NCBI RefSeq assembly: GCF_037963145.1
Contig: NZ_CP150144.1
Location: 2,914,001-2,978,000 of the forward strand
Length of the DNA: 64,000 nucleotides
Source: Oceanobacillus sp. FSL K6-2867
Lineage (GTDB): Bacteria; Bacillota; Bacilli; Bacillales; Amphibacillaceae
Direction of reading: 5' to 3'
Position numbers and translations under genes: made by a program. The notes beneath the pieces are model-generated. The model was not told the DNA's origin. It saw only the letters and a program-made list of their open reading frames with translations, and ran no database searches. Each line of letters starts with the position of its first letter. Position 1 is the first letter of the stretch. Shown here in pieces: positions 52,528 through 62,194 of this stretch.

Positions 52528-53307
52528 ATGCAAAAAAAGTTAATTATTTTTGATATAGATGGAACATTGTATGATGATGAAAAGCAGCTTCCTGCTTCGA
52601 CAAAGGAAGCTATTGAAACGCTGCAGGGAGATGGGCATGAAATTGCGATTGCGACAGGTCGCTCCCCATTTAACTTTAAAGACTTGCGTGAAGTGTTAAA
52701 TATCAATACGTTTGTGAGTTTTAATGGGCAATATGTCGTAAGGGACGATGAAGTTGTTTTTAAAAATCCAATCCAACGCGATTTACTGGAGCAATTAACA
52801 GCCCATGCCGGACAGCAAGAACATCCGCTGGTCTATATGGACCATGAAGGCTGGTATTCAAATGTGGAAGAGCATGCTGAATTGACAGAAGCAATAGATT
52901 CGTTGAAAGTGGATAATAAAGTAGGATTTAATCCAAGCTTCTATGAAAAGAATGAAATTTACCAAGCATTGCTTTTTTGTAAAAATGATCACGAAACAGC
53001 ATACAAGGCGGCAGTGGATCAGCTTGATTTTGTCCGCTGGCATCAATATTCGGTGGATGTGTTGCCGCTTGGTGGATCAAAAGCGAAGGGCATTGAAAAT
53101 CTAGTAAAGCATTTAGGAGTTTCCCCTGAACATGTTTATGCATTTGGTGACGGACTGAACGATGTTGAAATGCTGACATATGTTCACAATAGCATTGCAA
53201 TGGGAAATGGACATGATTTAGCAAAAAAAGCTGCCAAATTCGTAACAAAAGAAGTAGGCGAAGATGGGATTTTACATGGCTTGCAATTGGTTGGTCTGTT
53301 GAAATAG
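52528..53307 (+). CDS. Cof-type HAD-IIB hydrolase
   Basis: 259 residues. HAD motif I is FDIDGTLYDD near the N terminus, motif II ATGRSP, and motif IV GDGLNDVEML. The C2 cap marks the Cof/YbiV sugar-phosphatase group, acting on sugar or nucleotide phosphates. ATG 52528 has AGAGAGG at good spacing; the ATG at 52510 does not. Confidence 0.85.
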   Translation: MQKKLIIFDIDGTLYDDEKQLPASTKEAIETLQGDGHEIAIATGRSPFNFKDLREVLNINTFVSFNGQYVVRDDEVVFKNPIQRDLLEQLTAHAGQQEHPLVYMDHEGWYSNVEEHAELTEAIDSLKVDNKVGFNPSFYEKNEIYQALLFCKNDHETAYKAAVDQLDFVRWHQYSVDVLPLGGSKAKGIENLVKHLGVSPEHVYAFGDGLNDVEMLTYVHNSIAMGNGHDLAKKAAKFVTKEVGEDGILHGLQLVGLLK

Positions 53308-53318
53308 CTTAATCCAGA

Positions 53319-53351
53319 AATAGGGCAGTCAATTCGACTGCCCTATTTTAT
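53319..53351. terminator. Bidirectional terminator
   Basis: AATAGGGCAGTC (53319-53330) and GACTGCCCTATT (53336-53347) form a perfect 12-bp stem between convergent genes, followed by T on the plus strand. Confidence 0.9.
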
Positions 53352-53362
53352 TTTGACTGCAT

Positions 53363-54817
53363 TTAGAGCAATCCAACCCATTTCCAATACGTCGCACTGA
53401 ACAGAAGGATGAGAAGATAGCCCACGACCGTAAGTGGGATACCGGATTTCAGTAGCTGCTTCATCGTAAAGGTTCCTGTCCCATATGCAAGCATATTCTG
53501 TGGTGCACTAACTGGTAATAGGAAGCCGAAGCTAATCACAAATTGCATGATTAATACCAGTCCTGGACCATTAAATGATGCTGGTTCCATCGAGCCGACC
53601 AGTGCGATAACGATTGGGATAAATGCAGATGCTAAGCTTGTCGCACTAGCAAACCCTAAATGGATTAAAATATTAAATAATGCAAGAACTGCAATCATTG
53701 CAACTAGAGACATATTCGTAACACCAAGTGCTTCAAATGTATTAGAGGATAGCCATGTTGCACCTTCTGTTGCTAATAGTACCGTTCCTAAAGAGATCCC
53801 CGTTGCAAAAACAATTAAAGTCCCCCATGGAACCTTGGATTGTACTTCTTTCCAAGTGAAAATTCCAATTATCGGCGTTAACATGACAGCTACTGCTATA
53901 ATCGTAATGGTCGTTGAATCAAGTGGATGTAATGTACCTTCTGTTGCCCAAAAAAGTAATAACATTCCCGCAATGATAATTAGACGAAGTTCTTTACCAC
54001 TGATTTTCCCGAGTTCCTGTAATTGCTTTTTGATGCTTACTCCTTCTTTAATTTCGGACATATCCGGCTTAATTAAGTTGACCATAACGAAGTAGAGGAG
54101 AACTGACATCAGAATCGCCCATGGCCCGGCATATAAGAACCATTCCCCCCATGTAACATCGATTCCAAATGCTTTTTCCATAAAACCAAGTGCGACCATG
54201 TTTTGAGCTGCTGCAGTTTTAATCCCGATATTCCAGATGGAAATCGATTGGACAGCAGTAATCATCAGCAGTGCAGCTAATTTGCTTTCTTTAGCTAGTC
54301 CAAATGCAGCAATAATACCAAGCAGAATTGGAACCAATGTACCTGCACGGGCAGTTGCACTTGGTACAAATAATGCAAGCACAAAGCTGACGATAATCGT
54401 ACCGAGAACAAGTGCACCAGGCTTTGTCCCAACTTTTGACATAATGTAAAGCGCAATCCGTCTGTGTAATCCGGTAAGCTCCATCGCTGTTGCAAGGACA
54501 AGCGCTCCACCGACAAGCAATACAGCGGATGAACTAAATCCATCGACAGCCATACTGAGACCTTGTTTCGTACCATATACAATTGTCGGATCTTCCACTG
54601 TTGGAGAAGTACCAATAAGGACAGCCAACAAACTAACAATCATGACAGCACTTACAGGATACGCCACAGCTTCTGTCACCCACAGAATAACCGCGAATGC
54701 AAGTACAGCAAGCGCACGCTGGCCTGCTACCGGGAGTGTATCCGGATTTGGCAAGGCGATGATAATTATTAGAACTGCAAACGCTAGTAAAAGGGCGACT
54801 AAATTTTTCTTTTTCAT
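53363..54817 (-). CDS. DASS-family (SLC13) sodium/anion symporter
   Basis: 484 residues, about 12 membrane segments. The SNT-like signatures are present as SISIWNIGIKTAAAQNM and FLLPVSAPQNMLAYGTG, with FVPSATARAGTLVPILLGI. The family carries di- or tricarboxylates or sulfate with sodium. The substrate is unclear. GGAGGG precedes the ATG at 54817. It is monocistronic. Confidence 0.88.
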   Translation of the reverse strand: MKKKNLVALLLAFAVLIIIIALPNPDTLPVAGQRALAVLAFAVILWVTEAVAYPVSAVMIVSLLAVLIGTSPTVEDPTIVYGTKQGLSMAVDGFSSSAVLLVGGALVLATAMELTGLHRRIALYIMSKVGTKPGALVLGTIIVSFVLALFVPSATARAGTLVPILLGIIAAFGLAKESKLAALLMITAVQSISIWNIGIKTAAAQNMVALGFMEKAFGIDVTWGEWFLYAGPWAILMSVLLYFVMVNLIKPDMSEIKEGVSIKKQLQELGKISGKELRLIIIAGMLLLFWATEGTLHPLDSTTITIIAVAVMLTPIIGIFTWKEVQSKVPWGTLIVFATGISLGTVLLATEGATWLSSNTFEALGVTNMSLVAMIAVLALFNILIHLGFASATSLASAFIPIVIALVGSMEPASFNGPGLVLIMQFVISFGFLLPVSAPQNMLAYGTGTFTMKQLLKSGIPLTVVGYLLILLFSATYWKWVGLL

Positions 54818-55057
54818 AGGAAAAACCCTCCCTCTCTACCTCTATTATAAGCTTAATTTAATGGATCTAAGCGTTGTTTATGTTACAAAAAAGCGAATAA
54901 GTGATAAATTTCACAAAATGTATAATTGTTTATTAAGAAAGGATTTTTAGAATAAGAAAATAAAGTTAATTAGCAACTGCTAACTAATTACCCGTTAATA
55001 TAGTAAGCAAAACAATTGAAAGACCGCACTTGCCATGTCACACCACTGCCCGAAAAA

Positions 55058-55393
55058 ACAGCACCATCCCCGCCCGGAACAGCACCACCCCCGGCTGAAA
55101 CAGCACCACCACCCAAAAAAACAGCACCACCCCCGGCTGAAACAGCACCACCACCCAAAAAAATAGCACCATCCCCGGCCGAAACAGCACCACCCCGTCC
55201 CAAAACAGCACCATCCCCGGCCGGAACAGCACCACCACCCAAAAAAACAGCACCACCCCCGGCTGAAACAGCACCACCACCCAAAAAAATAGCACCATCC
55301 CCGGCCGAAACAGCACCACCCCGTCCCAAAACAGCACCATCCCCGGCCGGAACAGCACCACCCCGTCCCAAAACAGCACCACCCCCGCCCTAA
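55058..55393. repeat. 21-bp minisatellite with 126-bp higher-order unit
   Basis: Sixteen tandem 21-bp units each begin ACAGCACC or ATAGCACC. Units 3-8 are repeated as units 9-14, giving a 126-bp higher-order period. The plus strand reads as a Thr/Ala/Pro 7-residue repeat (TAPPPAE, TAPPPKK, TAPSPAG) ending at TAA 55391-55393. An in-frame TTG at 55016 has no ribosome binding site, and no signal peptide is present, so I do not call a gene with confidence. Confidence 0.85.
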
Positions 55394-55408
55394 ATTATCA
55401 GCACAATA

Positions 55409-56314
55409 CTATGAAAGCACCTGTCCGCCGTTAACGTGCAATGTTTGTCCTGTTACGAATTTTGAGTCGTCTGAGGCAAGGTAGACAAAGGTTGGAGCTA
55501 CTTCGAATGGCTGAGCTTGGCGATCCATTGGGTTACCGGCAAGGGGTACTTGGTCAGCGGAAAAGCTGGATGGGATGAGTGGTGTCCATATCCGTCCGGG
55601 TGCGATTGCGTTCACACGAATTCCTTTACTTACTAAGCTGTTTGCCAATGCTCGTGTAAAGCCGATGTTTGCTCCTTTTGTTGCTGTGTAATCAATGAGC
55701 TGATCATTTCCGTCGAAAGCGACAACAGAAGAGGTATTTATAATGGAGCTGCCGGCTTTTAAGTATTTAAGTGCGGCGCGTGTGGTGTAAAAATGGGAAT
55801 AGATGTTTACCTTAAATGTGTCATCGAATTGTTCATCGGTAATATCGAGCAAGCTTAATTGCTGAAACTGTATCCCGACATGATTGCATAGAATATCAAG
55901 CCTGCCAAATGTATTGATTGTCTCTTCAACAATATCGATGCATTGCTGTTTGTTTCTAAGGTCACCAGGTAACAGGAGGCTGCGCCTGCCCAGTTCGTGG
56001 ATTCTGTTTTTCGTACGGTTTGCATCATCATGTTCATCAAAATAGGAAATGGCTATATCTGCTCCTTCTTTTGCAAAGGCAATCGCTGCTGCAGCTCCCA
56101 TTCCACTGTCACCACCGGTAATCAGGGCAACTTTTCCCTTTAACTTTCCGCTTCCTTTATAATTCGGGTTTTCAATGATTGGCCTTGGTACCATTTTGGC
56201 TTCAACACCCGGCTGCCGGTATTGACGCTGCTCAGGCACTGTAATAGCGATATCCTCATACTGCGTTATCTTTCCGTAATTGGGGTACATTGGATAGGTT
56301 CGCTCGTCTGTCAT
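55409..56314 (-). CDS. SDR oxidoreductase of the GSP39/YhdF type
   Basis: 301 residues. An N-terminal extension of about 55 residues ([22 protein letters not shown]) is typical of the Bacillus stress-protein 39 group. GGDSGMG is the cofactor motif and Y209-x3-K213 (YTATKGA) the catalytic pair. The usual NNAG is NHVG (144-147), an odd substitution. GAGGAGG precedes the start. Confidence 0.85.
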   Translation of the reverse strand: MTDERTYPMYPNYGKITQYEDIAITVPEQRQYRQPGVEAKMVPRPIIENPNYKGSGKLKGKVALITGGDSGMGAAAAIAFAKEGADIAISYFDEHDDANRTKNRIHELGRRSLLLPGDLRNKQQCIDIVEETINTFGRLDILCNHVGIQFQQLSLLDITDEQFDDTFKVNIYSHFYTTRAALKYLKAGSSIINTSSVVAFDGNDQLIDYTATKGANIGFTRALANSLVSKGIRVNAIAPGRIWTPLIPSSFSADQVPLAGNPMDRQAQPFEVAPTFVYLASDDSKFVTGQTLHVNGGQVLS

Positions 56315-56452
56315 TATATTCCTCCTCCATCATACATGCTGAAATTAATTTATGTAAAATGGGCGAATGTTGTGCATCGATTACATGTACGTGCTCATGA
56401 GCTGTATGAGATGAATAAAGTAATTGGGAAGCGCAGGCAGGAGGTTATGACA

Positions 56453-56623
56453 ATGCATGATTATTACAGCCCGGAGGTAAAGCTGTTATTAGTGACACAT
56501 TCAAATGAAAAAGAAAAAATGCGGTATGATGATAATCCGAATTTGTGGCTCGTTCCGAAAATCGGGCCAAGACCGCCTTATTACTGCAACCCGAGATATG
56601 AGCAGTATTATCCGATTATTTAA
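56453..56623 (+). CDS. Small hypothetical protein, 56 residues
   Basis: Unknown. It begins MHDYYSPEVKLLLVTHS and ends rich in Pro and Tyr (GPRPPYYCNPRYEQYYP). AGGAGG lies eight bases before ATG 56453. It is divergent from the stress-type SDR gene and followed by a strong terminator, which supports a real small gene, perhaps stress or spore related (guess). Confidence 0.6.
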   Translation: MHDYYSPEVKLLLVTHSNEKEKMRYDDNPNLWLVPKIGPRPPYYCNPRYEQYYPII

Positions 56624-56633
56624 TTGTTAAGGC

Positions 56634-56666
56634 ATAACCCAGCTAAATCCAGCTGGGTTATTTTAA
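56634..56666 (+). terminator. Terminator of the small gene
   Basis: ATAACCCAGCT (56634-56644) and AGCTGGGTTAT (56651-56661) form a perfect 11-bp stem followed by T. Confidence 0.9.
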
Positions 56667-56859
56667 ACTATATGCATTCTTCTATTTATATAAATGCCAA
56701 GTTTTCTTTGGCAAATAAGAAAGAAAAAATTTCTTATGCTATATAAATGCAGCTTAGCTAAAGACCTGTGATCCCCAGTTTTCTTTTCTTGACCAACTAC
56801 CTATCAATAAGCTACATTAGACTATTGTACAACTAGATTTAGCAGGAGATGAATTTTAC

Positions 56860-57780
56860 GTGAAAAACATGTTTCAAAATAAATGGGCAGTCATTGGGAT
56901 TGCGATTTTTTGCTCGCTGTTATGGGGGAGTGCTTTTCCTGTTTTAAAGGTAAGCTATGAAGAACTCCAGATGGCACCCGATGATACCTTTGCAAAAATT
57001 GTTTTTGCGGGATTGCGCTTTTTACTAGCGGGACTTATTGTGCTTGTTGGACTGCTTTTAACCAATCCGAAGAAGGTTCTCATTACGCGCAGGCAATTGC
57101 TTGTTATTGTAGTTCTTGGCATTGTTCAAACCTCATTGCAATATTTTTTCTTTTACAATGGATTAGCAAAAGTGTCGGGCATGCAGGGCTCTATTCTATC
57201 TGCAAGCGGAACGTTTTTTACTGTGATATTAGCGCATTTCTTTTATCGAAATGACCGAATGAATTGGAAAAAGGTTATCGGTTTAGTCGCTGGTTTTGCC
57301 GGAATTATCGTTGCGAATTGGGGACAGGAATTTGAGCTGGCATTTCAATTTACTGGGGAAGGCTATATGATATTAGCTGCATTGACAGGTGCTATCGGAA
57401 CGATTATGGCAAAAGAATTAGCGGTTGGAATCCATCCATTTGCATTGACAGGCTGGCAATTGACGATAGGTGCAGTGCTTTTACTTGCCGTCGGCTATCC
57501 GCAGCTCGGTGAAAATGCAATTATCTTTAATGGTCTCGGTACGGCTTTATTTATTTATTCCGCAATTTTATCGGCCGTTGCATTTGCGCTCTGGTATTCG
57601 ATTTTAAAATATAATAAGGCTGGCGAGATAAGTATTTACAAATTTGTCGTTCCTGTTTCAGGAACCGTGCTATCGGCGATGTTTATTCCTGGAGAGACAT
57701 TAAATGTATTTATTCTTTTCGCGATTATGCTAGTGGCGGCAGGAATTATTGTGATTAATTGGAAAGGACGAACTTCTTGA
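56860..57780 (+). CDS. EamA-family drug/metabolite transporter
   Basis: 306 residues with ten predicted helices in two EamA repeats (SLLWGSAFPVLKVSY, LVAGFAGIIVANWG). Such DMT exporters move amino acids or metabolites; the substrate is unknown. The start is GTG at 56860 behind AGGAGATG. It is a single gene. Confidence 0.85.
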   Translation: MKNMFQNKWAVIGIAIFCSLLWGSAFPVLKVSYEELQMAPDDTFAKIVFAGLRFLLAGLIVLVGLLLTNPKKVLITRRQLLVIVVLGIVQTSLQYFFFYNGLAKVSGMQGSILSASGTFFTVILAHFFYRNDRMNWKKVIGLVAGFAGIIVANWGQEFELAFQFTGEGYMILAALTGAIGTIMAKELAVGIHPFALTGWQLTIGAVLLLAVGYPQLGENAIIFNGLGTALFIYSAILSAVAFALWYSILKYNKAGEISIYKFVVPVSGTVLSAMFIPGETLNVFILFAIMLVAAGIIVINWKGRTS

Positions 57781-58074
57781 TTCATGACTTCGGATTTAGT
57801 TTTGGGGTATCCGAGCAGGAAGTTATTTTGCGTTAAAATAGCAATCCTTGGTGAGTTAGACCGAATTGAAAGATCTCAAGGATATCTAGGGAGTGAAATG
57901 TGACGTATAGTAGACTTTTCAGTGAATAGCTATGATAAAGATAAAGACGTCTATATCCCGCCAATAACCCGAGATATGGAATCAGCATTTTTTAGCAGAG
58001 AAATAGGCTTATGATATTCAACAATCCCGCCCGTTTCTTGAGTAAAACAGGTAACAGATGCGATGAAAATGATA
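57781..58074. other. Gap without a supported gene
   Basis: Short broken frames only. No repeat or RNA gene recognised. The right side ends at the strong terminator of the minus-strand gene. Confidence 0.4.
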
Positions 58075-58125
58075 AAAACCGCTATTCTCCCATTCCTTTT
58101 AAAGCGATGGGAGAATAGCGGTTTT
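58075..58125 (-). terminator. Terminator of the second crystallin-like gene
   Basis: A perfect 19-bp stem is formed by 58075-58093 (AAAACCGCTATTCTCCCAT) and its complement 58107-58125, with A/T tracts on both sides. Confidence 0.92.
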
Positions 58126-58137
58126 TAAAAACTCTGG

Positions 58138-58737
58138 TTATTTTCTGATTTCGATTGCCGAAGCCTTATTGTTCCAATCCGAAGCCATATTAGCTGTTTT
58201 ACCATACCAATCGGAATGTCTAAATGAGACACCTTTGCCTTTTCCTTGATTTGAAGTATGCTCCCACAGAATTGTCATATAGCTATTAGATGGAGAAGCT
58301 GTACTTAAAGAGGAAATTCTGTCATTCCAGCTGGAAGGCAAGTCTTTAAACCCAGATCTCCAATAAATATACTGTCCACCTTTATTTTTATACTCATAGA
58401 AATCAGTACAACAAGGACCGCTGGCCATGATATCGACTTCGTTTTCAAGTCTCTGTTTATCTTTTTCAATAAATGCTTGGAAAGTTTCCTCGCTCGTAAA
58501 TCCATGCGCCAACCAATCTCCCTTTTGATTCTGTTCAGGCAGAACCAGGGTTATTTTTATTTCTTCGTTGGATTTGACATTTACATTGGTCAGCGAATTT
58601 ACATCTTTTTCATCGACAGTTATATAGTCGAACGATTTAATCGTATTATCTTTTTCTGCTGCATGTGTCGCTGGTACCATTACCATCAAAACAAAAAGAG
58701 AACATATTACGGAAAGACAAATTTTTTTTAATTGCAA
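58138..58737 (-). CDS. Secreted beta-gamma crystallin-like protein
   Basis: 199 residues with a signal peptide (cleavage near ATHAAE). The C-terminal half has WRSGFKDLPSSWNDRISSLSTAS and SDWYGKTANMASDWNNKASAIEI, the W-N-D/N-x-x-S-S pattern of beta-gamma crystallin or streptomycetes-type inhibitor folds. A CC pair lies at about 112-113. It is related in layout to the protein encoded at 34483. Role unknown; such domains bind calcium or proteases. Confidence 0.7.
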   Translation of the reverse strand: MQLKKICLSVICSLFVLMVMVPATHAAEKDNTIKSFDYITVDEKDVNSLTNVNVKSNEEIKITLVLPEQNQKGDWLAHGFTSEETFQAFIEKDKQRLENEVDIMASGPCCTDFYEYKNKGGQYIYWRSGFKDLPSSWNDRISSLSTASPSNSYMTILWEHTSNQGKGKGVSFRHSDWYGKTANMASDWNNKASAIEIRK

Positions 58738-59446
58738 AACTTTCCACTCCTTAATATTTTAATTTGGATACTATGGCCATAAAAAGTGAATCGATGTTGA
58801 TAGCCTTCGCGAAAATCTTGACAGAATAGCCTATATTGACTTGTAGACAATGGCTAAATCCCATTTCATATAAACTTCTGAGGAAAGAAACGTGTTGAGG
58901 AGGATACATTTTGGATTTTAGTCTGTGGCGAAAATGCAAAAACATTGAAAAGGATGAAAAAAGTAACAGCTATTTCTTATAGTTCCTTGAGGGATAAATG
59001 CCTTTAATCTCCTTCCCTCCCTAAAATTATTTTTAACAACTAAGAGTATACATTATAAAAAAGTGGAAAGGGAAGGTGGAAATTACCTATTTATTTTATC
59101 AGGCTTATGTATGGTTATTGATCTTTCCATAATGATTTAACCTTTATTTAGCCAATTTTCATGATTAGATTCTTTCTTATTTCTGATACAATAAATGAAA
59201 TCGTTCGTAATTATATGCTCATCTATCCCAATTTAAAAATTTATAATGAAATAGATGCAAAAGATGCAATACATTTGGGCTATTCCAGAAGAGCAGTTTC
59301 AGAAAACATGTAACCATTATTGTAGATAATCCAATTAAATATAGTGGTGGGAATAAGGTAATAATACTTAAAGTATTGTTGGAGAAGACGGGATGATTCC
59401 GTATACCTCTAAATAAAAGGTAATTTCATCTAAGGAGTTTTTCAGT
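58738..59446. other. 700-base gap without a supported gene
   Basis: Contains a 50-codon open frame (59161-59313, starting MIRFFLISDTINE) with no ribosome binding site. It may be a relic; nothing else is recognisable. Confidence 0.4.
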
Positions 59447-60121
59447 ATGATACATAAAAAGCACTCAACAGGAGCATTGATTACCGGTTTAGTCACGCTT
59501 TTCGGATTTAGTATAATGGTGACTTTTGTAGTAGTCAATCAAGATATTACTAACTTTGATCGTACAGTGATTGCCTTTATTCAAGGGTTCGAAACATCAA
59601 CACTAACGTCCATCATGAAGTTTTTCACATTTATTGGCTCTTTTTCCGCCATGCTTGTCATTGTTCTGCTGACTTCTTTGTTTCTATATGTTGTAATGAA
59701 ACACCGAGCAGAAATCATTTTACTTTGGTCGGTTGTTATTAGTACGCCAATCCTAAATTGGATTTTAAAACAAATCTTTCATCGAGCACGTCCTGAGCTT
59801 CATCGTTTAATTGATATTGGTGGCTATAGTTTTCCTAGTGGTCATGCCATGAGTGCCTTTGCATTTTATGGCATTCTGGCTTTCCTCTTATGGCGTCATA
59901 TTCCAAATCGCACTGGACGTACCATTTTAATCCTATTCAGCAGCCTATTTATTGTTTTGATTGGAATAAGTAGAGTCTATCTTGGTGTACATTATCCGAG
60001 TGATATTATTGGCGGATACTTCGCTAGTGGATTTTGGCTAACAATTGCAGTCGGACTTTTTCAGAAATATAAAGATAAACACTTTGAAAAAAATCAGACG
60101 ACTGGAAGAGAGGGATTGTAG
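59447..60121 (+). CDS. PAP2-family membrane phosphatase
   Basis: 224 residues with about six helices. The three phosphatase motifs are KQIFHRARP, PSGHAMS and SRVYLGVHYPSDIIGG. Candidates are undecaprenyl-pyrophosphate or phosphatidylglycerol-phosphate phosphatase. AAGGAG precedes the ATG. Confidence 0.9.
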   Translation: MIHKKHSTGALITGLVTLFGFSIMVTFVVVNQDITNFDRTVIAFIQGFETSTLTSIMKFFTFIGSFSAMLVIVLLTSLFLYVVMKHRAEIILLWSVVISTPILNWILKQIFHRARPELHRLIDIGGYSFPSGHAMSAFAFYGILAFLLWRHIPNRTGRTILILFSSLFIVLIGISRVYLGVHYPSDIIGGYFASGFWLTIAVGLFQKYKDKHFEKNQTTGREGL

Positions 60122-61064
60122 ATAATTAATTGTAAAAAAGGTCGTCCCAAATTCTTGTAGGTGTCCTTTTTCGAACGATTATTTGATTATCCCATTTGCA
60201 ACCGATTTTTGAGTTCTTTTTTGCCGTGTAGAAAGTAGTAAAGGACAGATAATAAAAAAGAAAGTAAACAGTAGTTTTATTGATATAAATTTAGAAGAAC
60301 TAAAGGTAAATGAAGTAATATTAGTTGTAATTACTGATTTAACTACATCCCATTGTATATCAACAACTACAAGATGAGTGGTAATTTAGGTTTCAATACA
60401 TATCGGAAAGTCCATGATATATTACAGGTATTCTCACGGTATTCACAGTTTCTTCTATTAGGAAGATTTATATGTTTAAGCATTGTGTACGTAAAAAGTG
60501 ACAATTCACCTTAAGTGATTCAGCCTTTTCCAAATATGCTAGATATCTCTAATACTACGGCTTCGGCTGACATCTGATAGTTCAGCGAGCCTCTCATACT
60601 CGGTTATGCAATGTGTTGCGCATTTCTATTAGACCTCACAGTGGAAGCACACATTTCCCCTCCATATCCCATGGTCAGATTCAGGCTCGCACCAGCCCCC
60701 ACTTGTCTTAGACTAACCACTAATATAGAGAATGGTGCATGCCTGTTTTACCAGAAAAACAATAGTTTAGAAATAGCATCTAGACGATCGTTTTTCCTTT
60801 GAGTTAGGAGAACGGATAAACTCACCTCTACCTTCCCAATTTCTTATGAAGTATTATGTTTTGGTCTTACTTATTTATATGTCAATTATTATTTTTCATT
60901 TTTAATACATTATTTTCAGTCCGATTAAATAACAGTAAATACTCTGTAAATAGTCAATATTTCAGGAAAGGCTTGTATATATTAGTTTTAGATATAGCGA
61001 AAGGAGTTGAAACACAAGACATTTAAGTAAACTAACACTAATGAAATCTTTAGGAGGAGTAAAA
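60122..61064. other. 940-base gap, possible mobile-element relic
   Basis: Most is AT-rich without frames. The segment 60540-60720 is richer in GC, with GGCTTCGGCTGACATCTGAT and a pyrimidine-rich tract ending CCAGCCCCCACTTG. It reminds me of conserved sequence near group II intron or IS relics, but no reverse transcriptase or transposase is present. A 63-codon frame at 60611 has no support. Confidence 0.35.
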
Positions 61065-61469
61065 ATGAATTTTAAAAAACGAATGGCGGTATCAGTTCTT
61101 TTATTAACGCCTTTCTTTGCTACAGCATGTAGTAATGGACAAGAAGAACCTGCTAATGGAGAAATGGAAATGGAAGATCCAGCATCAGAAGAGTTTGAAG
61201 ATCCATCAGGCGGTGAGGGAGAAGATCCAGCATCAGGATTTGAAGATCCATCAGGCGGTGAGGGAGAAGACCCAGCATCAGGATTTGAAGATCCATCAAG
61301 TGGAGAGGGAGAAGATCCAGCATCAGGATTTGAAGATCCATCAAGTGGAGAGGGGGAAGACCCAGCATCAGGATTTGAAGATCCATCAAGTGGAGAGGGA
61401 GAAGACCCAGCATCAGGATTTGAAGATCCATCAAGTGGAGAGGGAGAAGACCCAGCATCAGGAGAGTAA
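61065..61469 (+). CDS. Acidic tandem-repeat lipoprotein
   Basis: 134 residues. Signal peptide and lipobox (FFATACSNG) are followed by a wholly acidic low-complexity body with six 15-residue repeats of the form FEDPS(G/S)GEGEDPASG. It ends at the last repeat with GE. It is probably a disordered surface protein; function unknown. AGGAGGAG at six bases marks ATG 61065 as start; an upstream ATG at 61041 overlaps that site. Confidence 0.7.
   Translation: MNFKKRMAVSVLLLTPFFATACSNGQEEPANGEMEMEDPASEEFEDPSGGEGEDPASGFEDPSGGEGEDPASGFEDPSSGEGEDPASGFEDPSSGEGEDPASGFEDPSSGEGEDPASGFEDPSSGEGEDPASGE
61194..61463 (+). repeat. Six tandem 45-bp repeats inside the acidic lipoprotein gene
   Basis: Six in-frame units begin TTTGAAGATCCATCA. 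Copies differ by a few synonymous or Gly/Ser changes (GGCGGT versus AGTGGA), so the array has probably expanded recently. Confidence 0.9.
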
Positions 61470-61565
61470 GATAAATCTTTACAATAAAGAAGTATAGAAA
61501 AAAATATTGCTTATCTATTTTTCAAAGAATATTATGAATCACAAAATAAAAATGTACAATGAATG

Positions 61566-61602
61566 GAGCATCAAAACCAAATATAATTTGATGCTCTTTT
61601 TT
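61566..61602 (+). terminator. Terminator after the acidic lipoprotein gene
   Basis: GAGCATCAAA (61566-61575) and TTTGATGCTC (61587-61596) form a perfect 10-bp stem followed by seven T. Confidence 0.88.
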
Positions 61603-62194
61603 TGTTTTTATTCCAAAGCCTCGCAAATTATAAATTGCGGATTGTTATTAATAAACAGTAACAATGTTAAATCTAGAAGGATTAACGCCATGTGTTAGTG
61701 GGAGGGCAGTACGGTTGTTATTGTATAGTATCAAAAGAAGGAGCTATCCAATATACAATATAGAAGAACAACAGAATCTGAAATTTCTACTTTTGAAGGT
61801 GACAATACCTGCATAACAATCATGCAGTTGATATAGTAGATAGAATATATGTGGGTTATATGATGGTTAATTTTTCTTGAGAAGGCCTGATACAAATTTT
61901 ATTCCATGTATGTTTAAAAATACATAAAGAGTGGAAAGTATATTAGTGTTAGATTTTTATGTAAAATGATTTTACAGGAGAAGGCAATCTAAGAAGTTAT
62001 TTTCCAAGTGCAATGTATTTGCACTTTTCTCTTTCGTAAAAATATACCGTACGGGGGAAGAGGATAATGACCAGGGAAAGGTTGTGCAATTTTTATTGTG
62101 CTGAAATGGTGGCGAATAGAAAAATGAATTGGACCTAGTAATGCTTAGCGCCTAAAAAATAATTTAGTTGGCAATTATAAAATGGAGGGAAAAA
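61603..62194. other. 590-base gap with one hairpin
   Basis: No supported gene. AAGTGCAA (62006-62013) and TTGCACTT (62019-62026), followed by a T-rich tract, look like a terminator with no gene in front; it could end a small RNA or a lost gene. Confidence 0.4.

Noticed and set aside
53547..54095. 182-codon plus-strand open frame inside the DASS symporter gene
   Set aside because: It is exactly antisense to a strongly supported membrane transporter. Its composition is that of the complement of hydrophobic codons, and it has no ribosome binding site.
54988..55382. Minus-strand Gly/Ala-rich and Val/Leu-rich frames over the minisatellite
   Set aside because: They are mirror readings of the repeat, without start signals. 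Any frame through a 21-bp repeat without stops stays open.
55058..55393. CRISPR array
   Set aside because: The 21-bp units are contiguous with no unique spacers and no cas genes nearby. It is a minisatellite.
59161..59313. 50-codon frame MIRFFLISDTINE...
   Set aside because: No ribosome binding site or terminator. It is kept only as a possible relic.
60611..60802. 63-codon frame in the 940-base gap
   Set aside because: No ribosome binding site and no family resemblance. It falls in the compositional island noted above.
61194..61463. CRISPR-like regular repeats
   Set aside because: The 45-bp units are tandem and in frame inside a lipoprotein gene, without spacers.
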